A stretch of 64,000 nucleotides of DNA. Source: Ryuthela nishihirai. Its lineage: Eukaryota > Arthropoda > Arachnida > Araneae > Heptathelidae. Numbering within the stretch: position 1 is the stretch's first letter; every line of letters starts with the position of its first letter. Of the stretch, positions 1-12,300 are shown in pieces. Location of the stretch: contig JAWZYU010000019.1 of NCBI GenBank assembly GCA_038380435.1, positions 35,117,801-35,181,800 of the forward strand, in the 5' to 3' direction. The position numbers and the translations under genes are program-made. The notes beneath the pieces were generated by a model. The model was not told where the DNA came from and did not search any database. It saw only the letters and a program-made list of their open reading frames with translations.

Positions 1-52
1 ATGAGATCATGATTATGCCTATGTTACTCATCATAAATTCATTTTTTATCAA

Positions 53-307
53 TTTTTTCTAGGTGTTTTATGGGGGGGGGGAGCAAGCAACACAATCAAG
101 CAGGTGGAAGGGGAGGGGCAAGAGACTGGATTTCCATTCCAGTGTAACATTCTCTCCTACGTTTTATAGTTTTTTAAAAAATGTAATGAAAATTGCATGA
201 AATATGCACAAATATGTTAAAAAAAATTTTGCCATTACCCTTATTAACATTCTCAAAGGGGTGAGAGGGGTGCATGGTCACAACCATCCCTTTGATTTGA
301 CCCTGGT
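53..307. mobile_element. hAT-like MITE relic, family with CAGGGCCGGATCTAG ends (copy 1)
   Basis: The sequence (G-rich start, then gaatttccattccag-like and gcatgaaatat..catt-type blocks, ending ..tttgaccctg) matches two cleaner copies at 40794-41060 and 63277-63500. The left end is degraded and no target duplication is seen. Confidence 0.5.
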
Positions 308-749
308 ATCAAGTAAAAGCAAGAAACTTTCGTTTTTCTGAAGAAAAAGAACACTATAACAAACTTTTAAGTGTTTTAACCCCAATGATATCTATTTATT
401 ATTGTTGCTAAAAAGCCATTTCAGTTACTTCTGTTACTTTAACACAATGGTGTAGAAAACTATTCTGCTCATCAGAAGGAATCTAAAAGAGTATTTTAGA
501 AAGTTCTAGTCCTGGAGGAAATTTTGGTCATGTGACATCACTGATAATATGATATATATTATTTCTGTTAACAGGGAAAAAGGTTGTGGACATTTGAATG
601 CTTCTTAAAAGTAGACATAGCCAATAAAATTTCTGGTGTAAAAAAAAATAGGAAAAGTGAAATTTTTTCTGTAACTACAATAGATATTTTTCAGATTTAT
701 TAATTGCCACAAAAATAGTTATAAATCATAATACTGACTGGATACTTAC

Positions 750-1052
750 AATTTCTGTGTTTTACTACATGATTATTAGTAGCATCACTTGGTTCACTAG
801 GTCCTGCTATGTTCACTGCTTTTACACGAAATTGTACTGTAGTATTCTCTTGGAGATTAGGTACTGTTGCTTCACATTTGTCATTTTCAGTTTTCATAAC
901 TTCTTTCCAATCATTACTAAACTTGTCTTTCATTTCAATTATGTAATTAGTAATAGGACGACCTCCATCATTAGCAGGTGCTGACCACCTCAGGTCAGCT
1001 TTTGTATTATCCCAATCAACAATATCTGGCTTTCCTGGCCTTCCAGGTTCAT
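750..1052 (-). CDS. unc-22: Twitchin-like exon 10 (complete Fn3 domain)
   Basis: 303-bp exon, phase 1-1. The acceptor ..tgtgtattgtcag lies at 1053 and above, and the donor is GTAAGTATC. The product (D)EPGRPGKPDIVDWDNTKADL, then RWSAPANDGGRPITNYIIEM, then TTVQFRVKAVNIAGPSEPSD, is a full Fn3 with the conserved W, the Y-I-I-E strand and the F-R-V-x-A-x-N-x-x-G motif. It is the last exon of the gene in the window. The next exon (expected Ig) lies beyond position 1. The acceptor sequence is duplicated 66 bp upstream in the intron (see the repeat at 1051-1166). Confidence 0.92.
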
Positions 1053-1166
1053 CTGACAATACACAAAGTAAACCACAGGTATAAATTTGCAAGCATTACT
1101 GAAATATTTTATAATAATCTGACAATACACAAAGTAAACAACAGGTATAAATTTGCAAGCATTATT
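1051..1166. repeat. Tandem duplication of the exon-10 splice acceptor
   Basis: About 50 bp beginning atctgacaatacacaaagta at 1051 recur at 1117 with very few changes, an offset of 66 bp. The duplicated block contains the minus-strand pyrimidine tract and the AG acceptor. A second AG therefore sits 66 bp upstream of the real exon border. Confidence 0.85.
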
Positions 1167-4100
1167 AAAAACATATTAAAATGATAATCACTTTATTTAC
1201 CTGAAATAATATTTATGTATATGAAATGAGAATCTCATCATAGAAAAAAATACTAATTAAAGTTTCAAATATATAAATCATAATACATCTGAAATCCATA
1301 AAAAAATAGACATTATCAAATTCACTGCTGAAGCTTTTACTTCTAGCCGTTTCTGTCTCAACATATTCAATGAAGATACATTCATTTCAGAGATTTTCCA
1401 TGATGAGAATATTCATCATAGGCAGTGAAAGAATTAATTATTTACAAGAAATTTATCCTTCAGAAGAACAATATGATTTGTAAGTGCAAAAAATTTTGTT
1501 TAACCCAGTTGGAATTCAAACTTAGAGAGCATGCAACCAACAGATATGGGTTCAGATCAAATTTGAGTTAAGCATTAATTTTTCTGTTCTTATGACAGAA
1601 ATGCAAGCACTACTTTTGTATGTTTGAGAGTTAAGTACCAAGTTTAAAGCAACTAGACAAGCAAATTAACTCATGTAATCTGGCAAGATTATAATCATGA
1701 GGAAATTGATATAATAATTTAATTAATAAAATAGATAAATAATATAAGATTAATCAAATTATCATATATATCATGGCATAGAAGTCAAACAAGCAATTTT
1801 AAACATAAAATGTTATGCTTTGACTCATACTCAATTTTTTTAAGTTGACTTTAGCCAAATGCCAAAATAAGCTAACTTAAATGCAAAACTAAGTCTTAAA
1901 GCCATATACTTCCTGGAATTAAAGTTTCTGTGACCCTTCAACTGCCAACTCCATTCCCACTAATATCTGTTTCTCATTAATTCCTGATAGCATACACTGG
2001 TTTCTTTATTCATTAATTGGATGACAATCTACCTAATTAGGAATTAGTGGAAAAACAATTATTACAGCATTGAGTTGTTTTACCTCTAAGCAGCATTTCA
2101 GAACACAATGGTCTAAATAGCAAATCACAAAGATCACCATAGATTCAAAAATGGATTGGGAAAGAGGACTAATTAAACAGTTATTAGGAAGCATCCTATC
2201 ACAATCATCCAGAATTCTTTAACAGCACAGGATATGGTTCTCCTGCAAACATGACTTGGTTTAGAGCACCATCCAACAGAGGACTGCCTTTTTAATTCCA
2301 TCAACATCCTCTTCCTCAGTGAGGGCACAGTGAAGGAATTATTTCACGGAAAAAGGAGGACTTTTGGAGTATTGTTTTCATCTTCAAATGCTGGCTTATG
2401 TGCCATGATATATAGCAACTAAATAATTTAGCAACACAATTTAAATTATTATCAAACTGATGAAAAGTCAACCAAAAAATTTAGTTTATGAATCATAAAA
2501 CAATTCCTAAAATTATAAATGAATGAATAAGAGCATTATGGGCAGTTATATGAAGTTATAGGTTTGTCAATATTCTGCAAAGCTAAGGTTATTTTAAGTA
2601 AAACCTGGAAATGACTAGAAATTTCTTGTTGAGAATTTAACCATTTTCAAGATAGAAAGCATAGTTTGAAATCATTTTGTCTCTAAGACTAAAAAAGGAA
2701 TACGGTTTGTGCATCAAAAATAACTTTTCAACAAAGGCAACTTTTAGAAATTATAGATTCAATGGGCATGATCTTTTCTGTTTGTTGGTCCTTAAAAAAA
2801 AGGTGTACACTAAAAGAAACATATTTCCCCCATAATATCTTCCATAAACTGTACAAAAGGTTGTAGAGGGACACCAGTTGGCCATCACTGGCTTACAAAC
2901 TATAAAAAGCAGATAATCAAACCTTAAATCATGAAAAAGTGTAATCCTAATTTCTACTACCTGAAGAACAGAAATTATCACTAACTAACTTTCGGCTAAA
3001 TTCCACGAACAATTAATAATATATCACAATAAAAACTAATGCTGCAATGATGAAATATCTTAGCACCTGATGCCAAGGAACCTTCTGCTTGACCGACAGT
3101 GAAATGCAAAATATTCCAAAATCTATCAATAAACTAATAGCTAAAGCTCCCTACTCTCAAGTATAATAATGTCAACAAACAGACAACAACAGCCCAATCT
3201 TGCAACAAAGCAACGAAATTACCCTAAACAGTATCAGTACAATGGTAGAAGAAAAGCACATGCATGACACAGACCCAATGATATAGCCCTTTACAACTAC
3301 AAACAACCACTGCTCATTAGGTTTATCATGAAATTGTTGAAACCAGTCAGCCTACTAAGGAATATTGCCAACAAAAACCTAGTTATGAACAGTAACAGTG
3401 AATTTCAGCAGTAATCATTATGCAATTTAAATTTTTACTCTAATAGTAAAAAGAAGAAAAAAAACTAGTTTGTGCTTTCAAAGAAAAACAACAACAACAA
3501 AAAATGGCAGTGTAAAACATGAACTATATAGTGTCAAGAGAGAAAAATGGCTTTTAAAAAATATAAAGGAAGAAGAAAGATCCAATCATGCATTCTGGAC
3601 CATTTTTATGTTAAAAATTAAAATTAAACTATGTAGAGAATTGAGGAAAAGATCTGAAAAGGGCTGTGAGAAATCTTAAAACAAGAACGCTCCAACAGAA
3701 CATCTGGGAACAATACCACTATGAAAAACTGGATTTTGAAAATATTCAACAATAGTGTCTAAAGATATTTATAACTATGTATTTAGCCAATACAGGTTTA
3801 GACCCTTAAATTACCCTACAGATTTAATAGCACAAAATTACTAATGTCTAACTATCTCAATACATTGAATAAATACTAATATTTGCTATTGCATCAAGGC
3901 AGCAAAAAAACATGAGGCCATTAAGAATACGACACTGAATTTGATATCAGACAAAACGTTTATGCTATTTATTGCTATTTTATTAATCAATTTCTGTTGC
4001 AACAGTTCTTAAACTGCATCCTACACAGTAAGATCATCTATATGTATTATGAACAACTTGAAACTTGTGAGCTCAGATTAGAAAGAGTAGAAGAATACTT

Positions 4101-4231
4101 TTGAAAATATTTTTAAAAAGTCCAGAATTGCACTCAGACAATCAAATACAGAAATTAATAAATTCCAAGCAGTTTTGTCTGCTTATTTCCTTTCCAATCA
4201 TCCTAATTTAAAAAAAATTGCAATACTTTGT
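1167..4231. other. Intron sequence without recognised features
   Basis: Part of the 4.15-kb intron between exons 9 and 10. It is AT-rich with simple A and TA runs. I saw no coding potential on either strand, and the short open frames lack any recognisable domain. Confidence 0.6.
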
Positions 4232-4690
4232 TAATACAGGGTGATCAAAATGTTGCTGTGAACCTGATAAGGAATGAGAGTTTCATACCTGTACAATAAC
4301 AATAAATGTTGAAAGTGTATCCTGCACATCTCCAGACATTTAGTGACACACTGAACTGTGTTCTTGAAGACATCGTTCAGCAGAGCACAGTCCATATTCT
4401 GAATGTATTCTGCGATGGCCATTTTCAAATCATCAATTGTGCAGGGATTGTCCGAATACATAGAGTTTTTCATTGCACCCCAGAGATAAAAAACCGGCAG
4501 GGATCTTGGAGGTCAAATATTTTTCGAAATGATTCTGCCCCCAAATATGTCATGCAAGAGTGCCATAGACATAAGCACTCTTGCACGACATATGTGTGGG
4601 CTGTGGTGCCATCCTGCTGAAAGTAGGGCCTGTTAATTTCATCTTCTGATAAAACTGATAAATCTGATAAAACATATCCTGTGAATCTAT
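4232..4690 (-). pseudogene. Truncated Tc1/mariner-type transposase relic
   Basis: The minus strand encodes fragments of the C-terminal half of a Tc1/mariner (IS630-like) transposase. One stretch reads YFQQDGTTAHTYVVQECL, with the Q-D-G-A/T-x-x-H motif that carries the second catalytic aspartate. A following frame reads MKNSMYSDNPCTIDDLKMAI and ends in a C-x-E-M-C-R-I-H-F-Q-H-L-L-type tail. The plus-strand left edge TACAGGGTGATCAAAATG looks like a terminal inverted repeat beside a TA. The N-terminal DNA-binding part and the other end are missing, so the copy is dead. It abuts an antisense LINE-leader fragment. Confidence 0.65.
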
Positions 4691-4850
4691 TCACTTGCAA
4701 CTGTCAACCCACAAACAAACAGAAAACACAGCGTAAGATTTTCCCTCCACAGAAGCCCACCAGTGCAGCAAATTCAGGATCCATAATCAAGTTCAGAGCC
4801 ATAAATCCATTCAGGTTGATATATATGGTCAGCACCATAACAGAGTAGAA
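4680..4850 (-). repeat. Antisense fragment of the LINE 5' leader
   Basis: The reverse complement matches the leader of LINE copy 3 (around 53565-53735): shared blocks include ggtgctgaccatat, gattatggatcctga, the cactggtgggcttctgtgga block and tgttttctgtttgtttgtggg. No endonuclease or reverse transcriptase follows. Confidence 0.75.
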
Positions 4851-5202
4851 AAAAATGAAAACAATTCACATTTATTGCTCTTACAAAATAAGTAAAAGAG
4901 AATAATGTCAATAGAATACAAAAGCAATAATATTCATGAGTTTTAAAAATAACAAGCATTCTGTAAACAGCAATAAGAGATTACACAACACAAAAATTTA
5001 AAAAATGGCATATCTTCTATCTTTATTACATTCATCAGATGTTACTGAGAAAAACTTATCTTTTTAATATATTTACAGATTTTGTAGTTCTGCAAGAATT
5101 GTGTAATCCATTCTATATATATATTTATAAAAAAATTAAGCAAACAAAAATAGAATATTTAATTTCTATTAAGTACAGTTTACATGCTGACAAATGTCTT
5201 AC

Positions 5203-5508
5203 CATAGGGATTCTTTGCAACAACAGGTTTATCTGATTGCAAAGGTTCAGATTCTCCTTCCTTGTTTTTAGCTTTAACTCTGAAATTATACTTTTTCTTT
5301 GGCGTTAATGGCTCTACTGTAAATTTACGATCATTAGGACCCACTTCTCCAGCTGGTACCCAGCGACCAGTATCTAAGTCCATTTTTTCTATAATATAGC
5401 CATCAATATCGCTACCACCACTATCTTTTGGTTTGTCCCACTTAACTGTTGCCTTATCAGCACGCACATCTTCCAGTTGCAATGGCCCTTGAGGCATGGA
5501 TGGTTTAT
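5203..5508 (-). CDS. unc-22: Twitchin-like exon 9 (complete Fn3 domain)
   Basis: 306-bp exon, phase 1-1. Acceptor ..ttctttccag, donor GTAAGACAT. A complete Fn3 module starts (D)KPSMPQGPLQLEDVRADKAT. It has VKWDKPKDSGGSDIDGYIIE with the conserved tryptophan and DGY-I-I-E, followed by KKKYNFRVKAKNKEGESEP and the linker AKNPYG. With the AT of exon 10 the linker becomes NPYDEPGRPGKP, a twitchin/projectin hallmark. The frame is open and intact. Confidence 0.92.
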
Positions 5509-6550
5509 CTGGAAAGAAAAAAGGGTCTTAATCCCAAATGCATATACTTCAAACTACCTTTAATATTAAGTACTACTAAAAACAAAAATCTGAAATACCT
5601 TATTTATAATATATATAGTTAAAAACAACTTACAAATATCTTTCCTCAGGTTATATAAATGAGGTTATATAAATGATAATCTAGCTTCCCAGTTGCAAAA
5701 GAATAGTGTTCATTGAAGAAAGAACTAAATACTACTCCCAAAATTCAAGTGATTTCATTGTATTATAATGAATGATGAAGAAAGACTAATGATTTCTCAC
5801 GTTTCTTTCCAAATAGCAGAATCTGTGTCAATATTAAACCAACATGCTTGAAAGAAATTTTTCCAATTCAATGTCAGATGATTTAATTAAATCAAAACTA
5901 TAAATAAGAACTAATCATTTCTCATGTGTTCCTCTAAACAACAGCATGAATGTCACTATTAAAACAAAGAGTTTGAAAGAAATTTGCTAAATTTGCTATC
6001 AGAGTAAATTATTTAGCTTAAAAATTTGATCAACAAAATACTGAGATAAAAACCTATGGCAAGGATAAAGTTAAATATTAATGTTAAATCTTTTAATTCT
6101 ATGTACCATAGCTATATATTAATTCACTGCTAAAAAATTTATTGTAATAGAACAAGGAATTATTGCTATTGTGGTGATGTTATTTCTACTAATTGTTGCT
6201 CCAATTGAGTTTGCCTTTGAATTTTTAACTTGACATTCTTTATCTCATTTCGTTTATTTTCTAAATGTCAAATATTACTAGTTTTTTTTTTACTTTATAT
6301 ACTATATCAATATTTGAAATAGGAAAATCCACAGTCAATTAAAATAAAGATTGGAAGCAAAAGTAATAAAGTATCACAGGAAATGTCCTGTTAACAAGAA
6401 ACATTTGAAACAATTTTGCTGAAAAAGTTTGGTTTCGTTTGGTGTCCAATTCAAAGGGAACTTGGAGCTCAGACATGGAAGGAAGCAGACGTATGTTTTG
6501 CTAGCTCCAAAAAGTGATCATTAGTTAGCCAAACTTTAACTTAAATTGCC
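5509..6550. other. Intron sequence without recognised features
   Basis: Start of the 16.7-kb intron between exons 8 and 9. It contains two loosely similar stretches (around 5760-5840 and 5900-5970, sharing attaaaac..gaaagaaattt), which suggests an old local duplication. No coding signal. Confidence 0.5.
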
Positions 6551-6554
6551 TAAT

Positions 6555-6785
6555 AGCCTTGGGTGAGACAAACAGAAAACTCGGCGAAAATTCTCCCTCA
6601 ACAGAAGCCCACCAATGCAGCAAATTCAGAATCCATAATCAAGTTCAGAGCTATTATTCCTTTCAGGTTATTATGTATGGTCAGCACCAGGACCCTGTAT
6701 GGTTGACCATTCCTCAGCAGGATAGAGAAAAAAAGAAAAGTAGTCATAGTAGTTCAGATCAGTGGGCTACACTGATCTACACCCT
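6555..6785 (-). repeat. Second antisense fragment of the LINE 5' leader
   Basis: The reverse complement matches LINE copy 1 at about 17640-17840, including cctgctgaggaatggtcaac, agggtcctggtgctgaccat, and the same gcagcaaattcagaatccat block seen at 4750-4790. Again the leader occurs without the body of the LINE. Confidence 0.72.
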
Positions 6786-7117
6786 TTTTAGTGGTTTTTA
6801 AATATTAGGTTTCCAATACTCAGTTGAAATGGAGACAAATTCTGGCATAGGATCCCTTCTGCAGTCTATTACCACTGAATAGAATATAGGAAATGTTTTC
6901 TTTTAACAAAAATTGATGCTTTAAATTGGGTTTCTTTTAATAAATAAAATACTGTTTCAAAGTTTATATAATATTTGTCTCTAAAATGTGGAAGAAAAAG
7001 GTATTGAAACTAATTTATTCCAAGAAAATATCATATTCATGTGAAAGACATTTATGAATGACTCTTCTGCACTAGCTGTTAGCTTTGAAGTGAACCATTC
7101 TGTTTTGCGAAACATGG

Positions 7118-7783
7118 TGTGATGCCCCATCGTTCACTTTTGCTTTACCTTAACCAGTTTTGTTTAATTTACGTTATATTTATCATTTTGGGGATTTTTA
7201 TTTCCTTTTCGGCATCACAGCACTCGTTTTCAAGTTTCTAGGAGTTGCGTACGCGCAACTCCGAACTTCCGACCGTAACCGTTAAAGCACGTGCCAAGGA
7301 CACGCCCCCTCTTGCGTCATAGCTTGCGTCCTTCGTCATTGTATGCAAATGTCTTTCCCGGCATGCGCCGGCCCATTGTCAAAACCGTGACCTGCGAGTC
7401 ACTTGGAGCACTGAGAGGAGAGTTGTAGAGAGAGCAGAGAGATGTAGTAAGGTGCGTAGCACCGTGCGTGTAGCACAAGAATTTAGTTTCTTCATTGATG
7501 TCTTGGTGAGTTAATTATTTTGGAAATAAATCTATTTTGTTTTGTTATAAACTTTTGAGTCTATAGTTTTTTATCTTGAGCAACGCTAATTTAGGATCTT
7601 TTTTACATTAATTCTAATTAGACGACAATCATTTTTGATTCTTACTTATGAACGCTCGCTGGCATTTGAACCCTAAATCAACTTATTCTACATTTTGGCA
7701 ATTTGTTAATTATTGCCTGGCGCCCGTCTAAGCTATCCGGAGCATAAAACTTAAAATATTTTGCATTTGTTTGGAGCGTTACA
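7118..7783 (+). repeat. 5' LTR of gypsy element
   Basis: 666 bp, beginning TGTGATGCC and ending GTTACA. It carries an AATAAA signal at 7525-7530 and is nearly identical to 14416-15082. No clear tRNA primer-binding site directly follows the LTR. Confidence 0.95.
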
Positions 7784-8239
7784 GAGTCACATAAAAGAAG
7801 TGGCACAGCAAACAGGGACTCGCCAGTATTTAAAGATAGTATATATATTTGTGGATAAATTTTGTATGATTGTCAAAGATAGTAATTTTTTGAGCTCAAT
7901 AGTTGTATGTACTAGTTGTAGATTTAATGGCAGCTTAAGCCGAAAATTTTTGTTGAGCAAGTAGCTTAACATTTTTTGTGTATTATTCAAAGGTACTGAA
8001 GTTTCAGCGTAGATATTGCTGAATATTTAAGATAATTGTCGTATGTAATGATTAGAAGTGTCCGGACACACAAGTACGTAGGACGATAAGAAAATTTTTT
8101 TATAAGCAAATTTATATTTTTGTAAAGCTTAGTTATAGCTTTAGTATTGTTGTATAGCAGTACCTTTGAGCGCTGCTCAAGATAAAAAAAAAAGGTTTTC
8201 AAAATTTCCAAAATTCAAAATTTCGGCAGACCGCTAAAC

Positions 8240-9358
8240 ATGTCTGCTAACAATATGGCCGATTCCGCCATAATGACTCCCGACATAGAAAGAGTAAAGG
8301 GTAGATTGCAAGATGTAATGATGGAAGCAGAAGTGCTAATGAATCTGCTTGATGATAATCGGGAGAAAAGGGGAACGACAACAACCCCTAAATTTGCTGA
8401 CAATGCTACGTCAGTTCACCAACGAAGAAACTTTGAACGTAAGGTTCCATTTTCTGTTTCGTCAGAAGCAAGCGATAGAACAGAGTATTTTCAACCGCCA
8501 CAACGACAATTTGCCAACCCATCCATTAACTATAGTCCTTATGTTAATTGGCCTTTACCTGAGATAAGGTTCGACGGTTCGAAACGTCCGTCATCGTGGA
8601 CATTTGTCAAGTCCATGGAGGAGCACTTCCGTTTACATGAAGTGCCAAGCAACAAAAAAGTTGTTTTAGCAGTATCTTGCCTAATTGGATGTGCTAAGCA
8701 ATGGTGGAATAACGTAGGATGTCGTCATGGCATAGAACTTTGGGAAGAATTTAAAAACGAAATCATGGACATATATCCGGCTTATAATGATTTTACAGAA
8801 CTAGCTACAGAGTTGTTTTCACGAAGACAAAGGGAAAGAGATGACATAGAAAAATTTATATGGGGTACAGTAGAGTTATACCAGCTGTACGATGCTGATG
8901 CCGCTGAAATTGATATTGTAAATTGCATATTGTCTCAATTACTTTTGCCCATCCGAGAATTCCTAGAAATACGAAACGTGAATTCCGTTTCCGAGTTAGT
9001 CAAATTGGCTCGGCAATACACTGCAAGAAGAGAATCTGCAGCAAATACACATAACCAACAATGGATGCCATTCCCGCCAAAGCAGCGATATCAGGTTGAG
9101 TCGCGTAGAATGACTCCCGCACGACCGGAAGTTACACGGTCCCGACAATTTGCGCCGAACGCGCCTAGAACTATAGAATATGAACGAAGTAGAGACTTTT
9201 TGCCACGTCAAGCTTCAAACCATAACACTAGACCTAAAACTTTGGTTAAACAAAAGAGAGAAACTATCACTTGTAACTTTTGTGGCCGACTAGGACATAT
9301 TGAGAAATACTGTTACCAAAGGAATGAAAATTCGGGAAACTTTCATCGGGATCTTTGA
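8240..9358 (+). CDS. gag: gypsy Gag polyprotein
   Basis: Open frame of 372 codons from the ATG in aacatgtctgctaac. The central region (RFDGSKRPSSWTFVKSMEEH, then LIGCAKQWWNNV) is the capsid-like retrotransposon gag fold with the W-x-x-F...A-x-x-W-W pattern. Near the C terminus (about residue 344) is one CCHC zinc knuckle, CNFCGRLGHIEKYC, for binding element RNA. A basic, arginine-rich linker precedes the knuckle. Just before its stop lies the heptamer G-GGA-AAC in the gag reading phase (9334-9340), overlapping the opening of the pol frame. The frame is intact. Confidence 0.95.
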   Translation: MSANNMADSAIMTPDIERVKGRLQDVMMEAEVLMNLLDDNREKRGTTTTPKFADNATSVHQRRNFERKVPFSVSSEASDRTEYFQPPQRQFANPSINYSPYVNWPLPEIRFDGSKRPSSWTFVKSMEEHFRLHEVPSNKKVVLAVSCLIGCAKQWWNNVGCRHGIELWEEFKNEIMDIYPAYNDFTELATELFSRRQRERDDIEKFIWGTVELYQLYDADAAEIDIVNCILSQLLLPIREFLEIRNVNSVSELVKLARQYTARRESAANTHNQQWMPFPPKQRYQVESRRMTPARPEVTRSRQFAPNAPRTIEYERSRDFLPRQASNHNTRPKTLVKQKRETITCNFCGRLGHIEKYCYQRNENSGNFHRDL

Positions 9359-12300
9359 AGCGAGAGGCCAAGGTTCCTCAACAAAAGCCCTCTCATGAGT
9401 TAAGTCTTGCTACTGTGGGTATACATAATGTCTTACATTTACCTTTTGTGAAGCTTTATCACGATAAGACAGAATTCATAGCTCGCATTGATACAGGAGC
9501 TGATCTTACATGTCTACATAAGAAAGTATGGGATAAAATTCAGAAAAATTGTAAACTGAATTTGCAGCCGTGGTCCGGTGGACCTTTGAACTTAGCTTGT
9601 GCTTCCAAGCAGTGTTTTCCGCAAGGAACTGTTGAGTTACCTATCACTTTAAATAATGTGGAGATAAAACTTGAATTCTTAGTAATAAGTGAATTATTAT
9701 ACGACTCTTTAATAGGAATAGATGCGATACGGAAACACTTGATTGAATTTGATTTTGCCAACAATACTATTTCATTAAAAGCAACAATGAAAGAAAAACT
9801 TGATATCGATCAGATAAAATTAGACATTAGAAAACATGCTGACAACGCTCATTTGGGAAATAGCGAGAGAGTTAAGTTAGAAACTCTGCTCAATGCTAAT
9901 TACGAACTTTTTAACAACAAGCCCGGTAGATGTCAGATTTTAGAACATCATATCGACACCGGCGATAATAGACCTGTTTACAGCAAACCATATAATTATC
10001 CTCCCAGTAAAGAAGAGATAATTTCAACACAAATTAAAGAAATGTTAGAGGATGGGATAATAGAGCCAAGTTTTAGCCCTTGGGCTTCACCGGTCGTGTT
10101 CGTTAAAAAGAAAACTGGTGATTTGAGATTTTGCGTAGACTATCGAAAATTAAATGCTGTTACAGTCCCCGACAGATATCCACTACCTATTATTCAGAAT
10201 CTACTAACACAACTGGCTGGCAAGAAATTTATTAGCACACTAGATTTGTCTTCAGGATATTGGCAGGTGTCCGTATATCCACCAGATCGACCCAAAACAG
10301 CATTCCTCACAAAAGATGGATTATTCCAATTTCGTTGCTTACCGTTTGGCTTATCAGGAGCACCCGCCATGTTTCAACGTCTTATGTCCGTAGTTCTGGG
10401 TGACCTAAAAGAAAAAATTTGTGAAGTATACTTAGACGACATAGTCATTTTTTCTACTGATTTTTCAGAGCATCTACGTGATTTGAATTTGGTATTTGCA
10501 AGGTTAAGAGAAGCCGGACTCACCATAAAGTTGTCCAAATGCACCTTTCTCCGAGAGGACATTCAATACCTCGGTTTCACTGTTAATAAGGATGGAGTAA
10601 GAACATTACCTAATAAGGTCGAAGCCATAGAACGATTTCCCACACCGCGCAATTCGAAACAACTTAGTAGATTTTTAGGAATGTGTGGATGGTACAGACA
10701 ATTTGTACCCAATTTTGCTAATTTGGCCGAACTTTTGTGTGAATTACGTCGAAAGCGAAAGCGGTTTCACTGGACACCTGTTTGCGATACAGCATTTCAG
10801 ACATTAAAGGATGCATTGTGTCATGCTCCCGTGTTGGCCTTGCCACAGTTAGGCAAACCTTTTTTCATCTACACTGATGCTTCCGATGTCGGTCTCGGCG
10901 CCGTGCTGAGCCAAGTACAGAATGACAATTGTGAACACGTCATCATGTATGCCAGTTGCAGTTTGAGTCATACTGAAAGAAACTATACAGTGACTGAAAA
11001 AGAATGTCTAAGCGTAATATGGGCTCTAGAAAAATTTAAAGTACAATTAGACACATCCGACATAACTATTTTTACTGACCATGCTGCTTTACAATGGTTA
11101 CAGACATCTACCAATCTAACAGGTCGTCTAATGCGCTGGGCATTACGCCTACAAGAATTTAATTTCAAGGTCGAGCATCGAAAGGGAAGTGCACATCAGC
11201 TACCAGATGCATTATCCCGTGCTCCCGTGTGGCCGGCAGAAGTTACGCCAGAGCTCGAAGATAAGCCTTTTGCTCCCTCACTCGCCACAATAGTTCCCAT
11301 CGAATACAAGGAACATTTAATTACTGAACAACAAAGCGATTTAGAATATGGAAACGTGTATCATTATTTGAAAACTGATGAATTACCTCTAGATCCTAGT
11401 ATAGCTTCAAGTATTGTTGGAAGAGCCAGACATTTCAGATTAATTAACGATATTTTGTACTACTGCAGACGACCGAGTCAAACAGGCAGTTATCGCCCAT
11501 TTATTCCCAAGAATTTAAGAGAGTACGTACTCCGAGAATTACATGATGTACCTTCAGCTGGACATTTAGGTACACGGAAAACCTATCAGAAAGTGGCCAA
11601 AAGATCATATTGGCCAGCTTTGAAAAAGGACGTAAAAACCTATGTAGAAACATGCCTAATTTGTCAAACCACGAAATTCGATCAAAACCGTCCTTGTGGT
11701 CTTATGAAAAGCACGATCTCCAATGAACCCATGGAATTAGTTGGCATGGATTTAATGGGCCCGTATCCACAAACACAAGCGGGATCCCAATATATTCTGG
11801 TCTTGGTAGATTATTTTTCGAAATGGGTCGAAATATTTCCTGTTAGAAATGCAACAGCAACAATCGTAGCAAAGAAATTTGTAAATGAATTTATATGCAG
11901 ATAAGGGGTACCCAAGAGTATAGTTTCGGACAATGGGCCCCAATTCATTTCCAATGTGCTTGCTGAAGTATGTGAAACGTTCCAAATAAAACATGTATAT
12001 ACAACTCCATATCATCCACAATCAAATTTGACAGAAAGAATTAATCGAAATATTGGCAGAATGATAGCTGCTTACGTTGAAAATAGACATAGTACATGGG
12101 ATAAATATTTGCAACAGTTTTCCTTTGCTTTACGCACTTCATTACATGAAACCACCAAATTCACGCCTTCACGGATATTTCTTGGAAGAGAACTAACATT
12201 ACCCTGGGACAGACTCATTGGCCAACCCGCATCTTCACAATCCATTGAGTTTAGAACGGAACAGCATATTAGAGCCATTTCAAAGGCACAAGATAATTCC

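Noticed and set aside
4306..4620. Plus-strand 104-codon frame
   Set aside because: It is the antisense shadow of the Tc1/mariner transposase relic on the minus strand.
7784..7830. tRNA primer-binding site of the gypsy element at the tggcacagcaaacaggg block
   Set aside because: It starts 17 nt after the LTR end and I could not match it to a tRNA 3' end, so I did not annotate it.
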